Of a stretch of 64,000 bases of DNA, positions 27,101-38,700 are shown piece by piece. Below the pieces are notes generated by a model. It ran no database searches. It saw only the letters and a list, made by a program, of their open reading frames with translations, and was not told the DNA's origin. Made by a program: the position numbers and the translations under genes. Source of the DNA: Trichoplax adhaerens (Eukaryota; Placozoa; Uniplacotomia; Trichoplacea; Trichoplacidae); assembly GCF_000150275.1 (NCBI RefSeq), contig NW_002060958.1:1134088-1198087 (forward strand), read 5' to 3'. Within the stretch, counting starts at the first letter, position 1. Every line of letters begins with the position of its first letter.

Positions 27101-27144
27101 AAGGTGCGATGACTGCAGTTCATCAGAATGAAAATATATCATAA
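21177..27144 (+). CDS. GAD/CSAD-like PLP-dependent decarboxylase, copy 3 (NAHK variant)
   Basis: Third tandem paralogue. Exons are 21177-21234, 22719-22952, 23113-23203, 23363-23469, 23719-23764, 23877-23946, 24051-24130, 24277-24331, 25509-25769, 25966-26118, 26249-26298, 26434-26485, 26591-26680 and 26938-27144. They splice in frame to 517 residues, with exons 1-13 matching the other copies in length and phase. It has [13 protein letters not shown] (Asp286), WNAHK (Lys318, Ala replacing the usual Pro), catalytic-loop Tyr356 and the VNFFRM block. A second change is GHSRF where copies 1 and 2 have GHPRF. The C-terminus is extended relative to copy 2. Intron 8 is ~1.2 kb and contains an internal duplication. 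The reaction is decarboxylation of a small acidic amino acid by family; the exact substrate is not readable from the sequence. Confidence 0.93.
24598..24970. repeat. diverged direct duplication inside copy 3 intron 8
   Basis: A block starting near 24598 (AGATGGCATCTGAGTATAAT) recurs near 24804 (AGATGGTATCCGTCTATAGC). Both continue through matching words such as TTTACGAGT, TTTATTGCAGAAAC and CACTCACT. The offset is about 205 bases with perhaps 25% divergence by eye. It explains much of the intron's extra length. Nothing in it looks coding. Confidence 0.65.
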
Positions 27145-28753
27145 AAATATAATTACTTCTGTCAGCTACGTTTCTATATTGATTAAAATTAATTACTTTC
27201 TGATGAAAATGGACAAGACTTAAATGTACAATTTAGTAGCCTCATGTACTAATCATAATCGATATATTATATTGCTGTAGTCTCCAATATAATGTTTACT
27301 ATTAAATTTTAAAATTTTAATCAAAATTTTTAAATCAATTTAGTCTTAAATAATTCGATTATCATTAGGTGACTTGTTAGTTTCGTAGCCGTAATTGCGT
27401 TCAAAACTGTCTTCTATACTATGTAAATTTTCGCTGCTAATCTACCATTATTTTATAATTAAATACATATGTACTATGGTCGACTATAATGCCAGATGCT
27501 TTTTCCTAAAGAACTCCGCTATCATTAATAGATAAACCCTAATCACCTAACGTAGCAAAATCTAAGCTAACACAGGGATAGAAGACATGCAAAATTAATT
27601 TTACTTCTCCCTTTCTATTAATTTATTTACTTAGACAGCTTTTATATTTGACAAGTAGACCACTAGCATCCAATTCTTAACAATTTTATTCGTAATCATA
27701 GCTCATTACTATTACCGTCTTATCATCTAGTAAATTATTGGTTAGCCTAACACTTCTAATATTTCTTTATATCATGAATGATAATATAAGATATTGTAAT
27801 GCTTTAATACAAGATATCCAATATCATAATATTTTACTTTAACACATAAGTGATCCTATATCAATCTAATTCTAATTTTTTCATCTAGGCAATTAAGGGT
27901 CAGGAAAAGTTACTTTATTTGCTTGATAATAATCTGTAACGAATGTAATCTTCCTGACGTATACTTTATGTCTATGTTACGTTCTATATATGTTTATATC
28001 TAAGAAATATTTTACGGTTTCCTTAATTGTAATTCTCGTGCTTAACAGTTGATATCCTTAATTTAAGATTATGTAGACTAAAATAGTAATTGCCAACCAG
28101 CTAAACTGGATTATATCTATCACCTCCAAGTTGTTAAGGTTCAAAGTACAATTCTTAAGTTTAGAGGAAATGCCTTAGTAGGATAGCTTTATATGTATCT
28201 GTTAAACTATTAATAAGCATTGATTATTTTAATATTGTTACAGTAAATTTAAAAGGATTGGACGGTAGCTAATCTTTACAGATAGAATCTCTTCAGGGCA
28301 TTAATTTGGTTAATTTCTAATAGACGAGGTGACTTGTGTAGCTAAACCGGCTTTAGGTCCGAAACCTATATAAACGGCGAGTTCGCCGACAATAAATTAG
28401 ATTATGATTTTCTAGTAGGCTTGAAGGTCTCCCTATGTTAAATCCTATCTGCCTTGGAATACCAATTGGCTGGTAACCCAAATAACACTAGTAAAGGGTA
28501 GAAATCACTCTCTCTATCCTTGTTGCAAGTTAGGGCTATTCCTAGCTCGTAACATAATCTCATAGCCTAATAAAGGCTACTTCTAAACCATACAGGCCTT
28601 GCGCTAAATTACTGCAAGTAAAGAGTAAAAGAAACGAATATTACCAGTTAAAATGTTATTGTATCTTCATAATGTTGGAGTATTAGATAGCCATTGTATT
28701 GAAAAATGAGAATCGGAACTGCTTCATCAATAAATCTTTATTATATCTATATA
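27145..28753. other. convergent spacer between copy 3 and receptor A
   Basis: The 3' ends of decarboxylase copy 3 (+) and receptor A (-) face each other here. No exon was identified. From about 28330 to 28620 the DNA is visibly less AT-rich than its surroundings and contains a perfect hairpin, CGGCGA-GT-TCGCCG, near 28374-28387. I see no tRNA-like arms or conserved RNA motif there. Confidence 0.4.
28737..28742 (-). terminator. candidate poly(A) signal of receptor A
   Basis: On the - strand an AATAAA hexamer lies about 12 bases after the receptor A stop codon (28754-28756). It is the closest canonical signal and would give a very short 3' UTR. In AT-rich DNA such hexamers are frequent, so this is only a candidate. 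Confidence 0.35.
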
Positions 28754-29765
28754 CTATCGCAAGGTATGGACGCGATTATGGCCGACGCAAAATATTCTTT
28801 TTAGGTTATCAACATTAGTCAAAGTGTACAAGAATGGATTAACTGCAGAATTGATCGGTAATGTAAAAATGCCAATGAACTGTAATGTAATAACATCCAC
28901 CCTGCCAATTTCAATTAAACCTGCTAGATTAACGTAGTAATAAGGTAGCCAACACAATAAATCGGATAGTAATATGAAAGATAAACGTATCGCTAGGATT
29001 TTATTTTCTCTCGTTGACGATCTTTGAACACGTTTAGCGCTTGATCTTACTGAGGCATAAATACGAGAGTATAACGCAATCATGATGATCCAAGCTATGA
29101 AGGTAATGAGTAAATACCAAATCATCCACATCATGTAATAAATATTTTCATAGTTGTTCGGCATACACATGCTGTTATAGGTATAAATGCGTAAGTAGCC
29201 TGGCTGCTGGACGCTAAACCAAGTAGGTAGAATTGAAAAAATAATTCCTATACACCATACGGCAGTCATGAGAGTATAAGCCAATTTCATCGTAAATTGG
29301 CGGTTTGAAAATGGAGTGACTATGCTGATATAGCGATCAACGGTAATAATAACCATGATTAAAACCGATGTATAGCTAGAAGCAATCACCAAACTACAAG
29401 CTAAATAGCATAAAGGATGTAATAGCCACGATTCAGAAATTGGTCCATAAATCTTTACAGAAAGGACTATATCCGCGATGGCGATGATAAGTAGATAGAA
29501 GCCCATCAGAAGGTCTGATATGGCAAGATTGTTGACCAAATATATTGCTATATGATTTCTGCTCTGTCGCTTTTGTGAATAATTTTGAATTAATACGATG
29601 AGATTACCTATTAAAGCAAGGCTACCAATAATCCAAATAAATGCCTGCAATGAGCTATGAGCTAAGAGTTGTTGACAGGATGATAATGTTTCTGAATTCA
29701 TGGTTGGAATGCAGGTTTTAACTTTAGCGGGTACCATGCAGCATAAATAATCACGGCCAGTTAAG
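28754..29765 (-). other. receptor A single 7TM exon (residues about 1012-1348)
   Basis: One exon encodes the hinge, all seven helices and the tail. The hinge has GRDYLCCMVPAKVKTC, the Cys-Cys pattern typical of LGR hinges. TM1 (about 1051-1073) has the Gly-Asn pair. TM2 reads NLAISDLLMGFYLL. TM3 ends in DRY (1155-1157). A probable disulfide joins Cys1131 to Cys1212. TM6 has LLCWLPYY, and TM7 has LPINSAVNPFLYTLTN. SDLLCW and LPINSAVNP closely resemble relaxin receptors RXFP1/2. The tail is short, about 20 residues. The frame stays open ~60 bases upstream, but the acceptor TAG|C at 29765 aligns with receptor B, where a stop codon lies just upstream of the equivalent acceptor. Confidence 0.95.
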
Positions 29766-32700
29766 CTATCATTGGAATAATAGGAATGGTAGTTAATAAG
29801 TAGACAAGAAATTGAATCCAAATTAGAAATTTGGATAAATGAGAATGTGATTGAAACTATTTCAATTTCCTTTAAAGCAAATGATGGTAATGGATCAAAT
29901 ATTCCCGTTGCAGTAATTGAATTCGTTTAGATCACAAATTTACTAGAGGATCAATTATACTGTTCATTTTATTCAATACAACACTAGGTAATGATAGCCT
30001 TCGTAAATAATAATGTTCTGCACATCTTCTTGTATAGTATGTTCAAAACAGCATCCGTAAGTAAAGCTACTATTAGTATAACCATAGACTATTATAGTCG
30101 TTTGTGTATAAATTATTACTTCGTAAGTATGACTGAGAAGCCTACATATAGACCAGTGACAATTTTAAAATAATTATGGTAACTCTAACCGAAATTTAGA
30201 AATCAATGTAGTAATTAGATAATTTTCAGTATAATCAAACGTGGAGTAATTATAGTATAAGCATAAATTTTAGTTCTAATTCTGAAATTTCCGTCAATCG
30301 TTTTGTTTGCGTAAGTAGAAGAATAAAGCTAGATCTGTTTAAAGAGGAATTTTTAGAGTAACCTGTAGATAAAGAGTCTATTTTAGCATTTTTATAATTC
30401 TTGCAATGATTATGAATCATCCATTAGTTTGGTCAGCAGTTTCAAAAAGTTTGTTATGTGATTAATAATACAACATATGCATACATTGTATTTAAGTTAG
30501 GAGGTCCAAAAAAGGATTTAGAAGTGATATAAGCCAAATGATTTCCTTGCATGTACCTCGGATATGACGTAAAGAAAAGCAGAAATCACTTAATAGAAAT
30601 TAGCTGTAACTATTTAATTAGCGAATACAGAAAGTGACCTCCATGCGATACTAATCAGTATGACAAAAGGTCTCTGCAAATGAAAATACTTTCAGCTCTA
30701 GATTATAGTCTAATTAAAATAACAACATCGAACGATACCCTTTTGATATTATTACTTTAATAATGGATTTCAATCGTAGCGAAATAAAAACTGGAATAAT
30801 GTAATGATGATATTTCATCAAAAATTATCAGTATATGCTGTTCGTAGATCAAATTGTTAGATAGAGTTATCGATATTGCTAAATTTTACTTACGACTCTT
30901 TTAATCGAAGAAGTCCTCTAAAACACCTGGGAGTTACGGAGTCAATAGTGTTGTATCTGATGTCTCTATAAACATTTGCGCATACGAACAGTGATTATAT
31001 CATTTAGAGACGTTGCTTATGTTGAGAATGCATAGAAGATAGTAACAGCAAACATTAAAGTGATGAATCTATTTGAATCTTTGTTTCATAAATTTTCTAT
31101 CACTTTACATGTATCATCTCATGTCAGACTTAATTCTATTGCTTGGCTTTGATTGCTACTAATTAAATCTCAACGTAGTTTATTGACAGCAATTAGTTAA
31201 TTTTGATGTTCTCTTATGCAAGGGAAAAACTATAAACCTATCATTATCTATTAATGCATGTCGAATAATTTTTAAACAAGACTTTCAAATATGGATTTTA
31301 AATTATCAAATAATTGATTAGTTTTATTGTGTTCTTACAATTTCACGAGATATGGAAAGTATATTCCTAGATTTTGATGACAAATTGTTGATAGCTTATT
31401 GCTGGAAATGTTTCTAAATATACAAGAATAAGTGGAATATAATTATTTCCGTTAACTTGAATCAGTCTTCTGTTCATGTGTTTTGCCATTAAAGTATCGA
31501 AAGAGTAATATATCTCCAGATGCATTTACAATATAATTGCAGCAGTTTCCATATTTAAAATCCATGAAAACATTCTTCAAATATTTTTAAAGTTTCGTAA
31601 AAGAACAAGTTACCATTTATCTGATAAAATATTATATCGACTGCAAAAATTAAAGTAACCTTCAAATAATACAGCTATATTAATAACTAAAATGTTTTTA
31701 TTAGGTCTTGATCACATATAACTTTAGTCATTACATAATTAGTAACATAGCAGTCATAGGTAGATGATAAACTTACAATGATATTATAGATTCAAATTGG
31801 ATCTTTGATGAAAATGTTAAATTGGGTATTTTGTTACCAGCTATTTGTCTGTTATATAAACTGAAAGTTTTAGTAGCCGAATAAAAAACTTAATCACTTT
31901 TGCTTCTCTTAAATATTAATTAAAAATCTTTACTCTGTCAATATCAGAGCTACTCTATGTTAAGATAATTGACTACTATGTCAGATTTATTAATTTAAAT
32001 TGGTTTCAGTTATATTTACGTTGTATTACTTAGTATATTAGTATAGTTTCTAGCTTTGTTCAATAAATGCTTACAGTTCTGTTAGTAATAGACCAACATT
32101 TCTGGCTAAATCAGATAGATCTAACGATCTTATATTATTGTTGTTCATGAATCTATAATTATCGTTTCGATTAATTTAATAGAAAATTCTGTAAAATTTA
32201 GCCATGTATTGATAACATATATCGCAAATAGAAGTGTCACAAAACAGCTTTACAACAAGATAACGTAATGTACGATCAATAAGTTAATTCCTTGAACCAC
32301 GTATCAAGGAACGATATCTGCACTATCAGAAACACTTTTGCTCTACTAGCAGACTACACAAAGACTTAAACCCCTCGTATTTTACGTTAAACACTAAGTT
32401 TGAGAATCCTCTTTATTACACGATATACTACATTTATATACTATTCCTCAATAGTTCATGAGTTATAGTTAGCAAGATTAACTTTGGAATCATTCACTGA
32501 ATTAGATATTAATTTTAGCTACTGCTTCCTTAATGCAGACAACAGTATTTATGAACATAGACATCTGATGACTAATACAAAATAATCAGATTACGATATA
32601 CCCTATCACGGAACATTTCCACGATAATTTACAATCTACCATAAGTAAGTTACAATCAAAATGATTCGAACTGTAAGTAGATGATTTGCATTCCCTGCTA

Positions 32701-35700
32701 TAACTATTAATTTCAGTATGTGTATATGTGTCACTGTCATAAAAAGTCAGTGCTATATTAAAACACAGTATATCCGAAATAGAAGTTAACTAAATAAGGA
32801 TAGGCTAACAGAATTATCCTAACATGGATATTCCTACTCTAATACAGTATGTAACACTGTCTCAAGAAGGTTTAAGTAACGCTAAATTTAAATGATCGGT
32901 TTCTTCCTTCTAGTAATTGTTACTTCAATTCATAGTAGACAAACCATGAATTGATTAGCATTTAGAAGCATTTAGTTTACTCTGTAAAATGATACGATTC
33001 TATGTTTAGCGCAATGTTTGATTTGGAAATCAGCTTACAAGGTTTTTAAGTTTGGAAAAGGACGAAATGTATCCTTGGGAATGCTACTAAAATTGCAATT
33101 ATTTATGTTCCTAGATAAGTGAAAACATAAAATATCGTTATTGTAATCTTTTACATGGTAATTAATAGTATTTTTGGAAGCCGCTCTTATAGTTAGATAG
33201 AATATAAATCGTATTTCTTAGTAAGTGACTTTTCACTAATATGCTCTTCTCAGTATTTTATGACTTTGTAACTCAAAATACTAAAGGAAAGTTTGTCGCT
33301 GAGTGTTTATAAGTAGCAGTTATTGTTCTTAGCTAGAAGGATAAGCTCAACGGAAAAATGATCTTAATTGCAAATTTGTTTTATATAAATATCTATTAAT
33401 ACTCTTATAGTTAATAATAAATCATAAACGGATATTATTGATGCAAAAACTCAGAAAGGCAACGATAAGATTGGCATCATGTAGTTGCTGATTTCATTAA
33501 TAGAATAAAAATAAGATAATAGTTATGGTCCGGTATAGATTTTCATTTTATGGTAATCAAGAAATGGCTATACCGGAGGAAAACATCAAAAATATCGTTA
33601 TTACAATTATTTTTAAAAGATTATCTACGTTCTGGCGAAATAGTAAAGAAGCATCCAGTTCTCGTGTTTTGAAAATAAGGACTAGCAAACATTGATGTAG
33701 GTTTTGTTATTTAATTGAGGACTTAGATACGATTTCTGTGCAGTATTTTCGCCATTGAAGGAATTGAAATTAATTTCGATCAAATATGAATCATACTATT
33801 TCGGCTTTGTTGTATCTGATCATGCTAATGTTTATTTAGTTATGAGAAAAGTAAAATCATTGTAGTATCAAATACTGGTGATTATTGGTGGTATGTATAA
33901 AATAGAATTTTAAATAAAAATGCTAGCATAGCAAATATCTAATGTTCATTTATACTCGATAATATTTAGGAAATTCTTACAGGTGTAACAAATTTTGCTG
34001 GGTGTTCTTTGATATTAATTCTAAAGCATTTGTTAGGGTCAACGGATTACTGCTAACATCTCTGTAACATTGAGACAGTTAAAAGAAAAAGATTAGCTAT
34101 AAAAGTGGATATTTGAAAATTCTTAAATAATTTTGTCTATAGAACAGGAGTAAGTTAGGATGATTATATAGATTTATTGTAGCAATTAAATTTTTCGTTA
34201 TTCACAAATGTTGTAACGAGATACTAGGTATGATAAAATAATTTAGATTTAGGTAACATTAATGGGAAGCCTTTGGAATCCATAATTGCACTGACAAATT
34301 TGCTAGGAAATACTTGGAATTCTGTTTAGGCAATCCAGTAATATCATTGCCAGCTAATTTTCTATGAAATGAAATTTTATACTTAATTAAAAAATTATGT
34401 AGAAATGAGCTCATTTAGGCTATCATAATAGGTGATATTTGAGTAATTTATTTATACTAGCTAAAAGAATCTCTTAACAAGGCAATTTGCATCAAATATA
34501 TTTCCGGATTGTAAATTTAATACATTAAGTGCGGTTAGATTCCAAGATTCTAGACAGTGTTAATAAAACAATCTCTCATGATAATAAGAAGATTTATTGC
34601 TAAGTTATATGGGTACTTCTGACACATTATATGCGAGTAAAGTTATCTCTCCTAACAAATAAAGGATATTTTCTTGATCTATAGTAACTTTTATTTCCGA
34701 ATATGCCAAACTATGCAATTATGTTTAAGATGCTAAAATGAAAATATCCGAGCAATCCGTATTAAACGGACAAGGGAATAGACCCACAATTTAATTATTA
34801 GATTCGCAATTACGAAGTTTTAAATGAGTATTAGGTCGCAGCTAGTTAAAATATGATCAAATTCTACTATATTTCTACTTACAATGAATATACGTTTGAC
34901 ATTTTATCGACAATTTCAGTTTGAATATTAATACCATGCGCCGTCAGATCATTATAATTTAGGTTTCTGTATTGGTGTTTATTAGTATTGGTTGTATCAT
35001 ATGGAAAGATTAGTCACATAATTTAGAGCTTGTTTCATTAAACATATTAAATTGTAAAATAAATTGGCTTACAGTTCACTAATAACATTCAAATAGACAT
35101 CACAGTTTGGGTTAATTTTTGAAATGTTGTTTCTGCTCAAGTCTCTTTCAATAAAAAGGGTTATAGGAATTTGTTAATGATTAAATGTTATGCTGAAGCT
35201 TAAATTTGATTTACTTATACCTATTTTGATATTTAATAATACTAAATTAAGCAGTTACTTCTCTAAAAACACCAATACAACCTATTTTGATATTTAATAA
35301 TACTAAATTAAGCAGTTACTTCTCTAAAAATGATTAAAATCGATATACTAACAGATCTAGAATGCTAGATGGAAATTCAGAGCAAGATAGTTCCTGTATC
35401 CTGTTTTCTCCTAGATTCCTTATATATATAATATAAAATACACTTAGAATATTTCTTCCTTGGTAACATCAGATCAATTATAGCTTTCAGTCTGAGGCAA
35501 TAATAATTTTGCTCTTATTTTGGAGCCCGCAAATGAATTAATACTAGAACTTGGGTTATATTAGATAACCTACAGCTTGTCTAGTAGTAGAGGACGGAGA
35601 TTTTCAATATATTTAATCTTATTTCCATAAAGATCTCTAAATGAACAATTTAATTAGAATGAGAGTAGTATAATATCTACCAGAATTTAACTCTGGAATT

Positions 35701-38700
35701 AGATTGCAATAGTGATGGCTTTTTAAAAATCTACTGAAACATTATAAATTTAACAGAACACTTACCAACAATATTAACAGATTAAAGATTCTAACAATAT
35801 AATATACCTACAATATCGCAACTTACATCACTTGAAGTGCCTTTACATTCCAGATATTAACATCTTTGAAGGATGTAATGCCGTTATGTCTTACATAGCT
35901 GAAAGAAAACGAAATAGATTCCTCGCAAATAGGTATTACAGTAGAGATACTTATTATCAAACGCATTGAAATTTTCAAGAGATGCGTACGTAGAATAGAT
36001 AATAACTCACAAATATTTTAGGGCTGGTAATTCTGTCTTAAATAGCTCTGTTATGGCTTGAAGGTGGTTATTATTTAAGTTCCTTCATAATAGGTTTAAT
36101 ATTTAATTATTGAGCAAGTTCTAGCATAAGTGATTACATACTAAAACCTCTTTATAAATATTATTTAAATAATCATCAGTAGCACTTTATATACTGCTTT
36201 ATGGAAATTAAAATCTCAAATTTGATTGACTAATTTCAATTACATTGCATTTAAATAATGCTACTTAGATTACTTAAGGCATTAATGTTGTAATATAATA
36301 TTATTTTGCATCGCCATGCCATTGAGATTTGCAGTATTTACACTTATTTATAATAAATAGATTAGGATCATTTCCATACATACAAGGATTTTAAAGAAAG
36401 TATTTCGGTAAATTCGCTTTTAATTACAGATATAAGGTTGTTTTCTAGAGACCTAGATCAAAATTGAAAAGCAATTTTTCTGTTACGGCTGATTTGTAGT
36501 CTACATATTCTTAAATTGTAAATAAGACCTCCAAGGAGAATACTGCTTTCGTTTAAATAAATTTCTTACAACGATGTCAATTTAGTATTAGCAAAATAGT
36601 TTTGAGTTAGTCTTGTAATTTTGTTTTTTCCTAAATATCTAAAATTAGAGTATAAATAGAGAACAATTTGCTATCTGAAGCAGCATTCAATCTAATAAAG
36701 CAATGCTGAAATGAATCTATTTAGGAATTAAACTTTTTCTATAGTAGCATATTGATAAAACTCATTAGACTTGCAGTCTGTTAGCTAATCAACTTTTTAG
36801 TTATAGCGATCAGATGTATAGCTACTATAATGAATAGTTTTTATTCAATTCAGCAAATATACGACTTCTATTAAACTTCGGAAAATACGATTAGAATAAT
36901 AATAATTTCGTGGACTTACAATTCATTTAATTGAGTTAAATTGGCGAAGTCTTCCTTATTTAAGTCATAAATCTCGTTGTTCTGTAGCGATCTTGTTTAA
37001 AGAATAGAAGAGCATAATAATATTTAATTAAATCTAATCTAATTGCGATAAATTTTTTATATTCTACTACTTAAACTACGCTAATACTGTAATATCTAGA
37101 TTAATTGAAGCTATTTTTCATGGTATACTAACATAAGCTCACAATAACAAATTTATATAGACAGTCTCTTCAACAACTCGCTTATAGTAGCTCAAATGTT
37201 CGTTTATACCATGCTATTTGATTGGCTTGAGCTTACTGTCATTAGTCTACAGCATATTTTTGATATGGCAAGCTATCATTATTGACAGACAAAGTTGCTT
37301 ATTTACTAAAGCAGGAGCATCCATGTCTTTAGATCTAAAAAAACTTACAAAATTTTAAGCTGTGGCAGTAATTGAATGAACCTTAAATCTTTTAGCTTAT
37401 TCCCGTTTATGTATCTAAGATATTAATAGTTAATCATTACTTTATCGTAAGTTGCAATAATGATTACTCTTCTAGGAATGATGTGATTTGAGTATCATAT
37501 ACAGTTTACTACTTTTCATTAATTGATAGTAATTTATGATTATATCTAGTAGATTTACAATATTTAAAACATTTACCGTTGACGGAATGTTACAGTGTTA
37601 TATACTGTATTACAGTAGAAATATCTATGTTAGGATAATTCTATTAGACTATCCTTATTTAGTTAACTTCTAATTTGGATATACTGTGTTTTAATATAGC
37701 ACTGACTTTTTATGACAGTAACACTTATACACATACTGAAATTGATAGTTATAATAGGGAATACAAATCATCTGCTTACAGTTCGAATCATTGTGATTGT
37801 AATTTACTTATGGTAGACTGTAAATTATCATGGAAATGTTCCGTGATAGGACATATCGTAATCTGATTATTCTGTATTAGTCATTACATGTCTATGTTCG
37901 TAAATACTGTTGTCTGCATTAAGGGAGCAGTAGCTAAAATTAATATCTAATTCAGTAAATGATTCTAATGTTAATTGTATTAACTATGACTCATGAACTA
38001 TTGAGGAATAGTATATCAATGCAGTATATCGTGAAATAAAGAAGAATTGTCCAACTTAGTGTTTAACTTAAAATACGAGGCGTCTAAGTCTTTGTGTAGT
38101 CTGCTAGTAGAGCAAACGTGTTTGTGATAGTGCAGATATCGTTCCTTGATACGTGGTTCAAGGAATTGACTTATTGATCGTATATTGCGTTATCTTGTTG
38201 CAAAGCTGTTTTGTGACACGGAAATATAGTTAATGTAATATCATTTCTTAGTATAGATGTTAGGAATTAGTTAAATACATACAAGAATCGAATTTGGTGT
38301 ATTTTAGAAAAGGTCTCCTGGTGAATTGCATGTAAACGATTTGCTGATAAATATCTGTTATTTTATGTTAGGAATTTAGTATTAAAATTAATGTTTCAAC
38401 TTAAGATTCACAAAAAATAAATAACAGAGAAGTTTGACTAGATTATTAACTCTTGTATCAGGAATTGCTACAGCTAATGTCAAAAAATGATTTATAATAT
38501 TTATATGATCGTATAAACTTGTTTCCTTACAGCGATTGCAGTTTTGTAGGGAATTTTAGAGAAATAAATAAATGTCCATCAATTTCCTCATACTTATTTC
38601 CTGTTAAGTCTCTGTTCAAGATAAATATTTTGGAATAAAAATGGCCAGATATTTATGCTCACTAATAAAAATGGATCATTAATATGGTATAGGAAAATGG

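Noticed and set aside
28330-28620. tRNA gene
   Set aside because: The hairpin GAGTTCGCC superficially recalls a T-arm, but no acceptor stem, D-arm or anticodon arm can be placed.
29766-29821. Longer 5' extension of the receptor A 7TM exon
   Set aside because: The frame is open there, but the aligned position in receptor B is closed by a stop codon. The LRR exon before it joins in phase at 29765, so the extension is intron.
32235-38218. One large DNA transposon with ~630-bp terminal inverted repeats
   Set aside because: Each arm has its own TG...CA ends and its own 5-bp duplication, and the interior is receptor LRR exons matched one by one in receptor B. Two solo LTRs explain it better.
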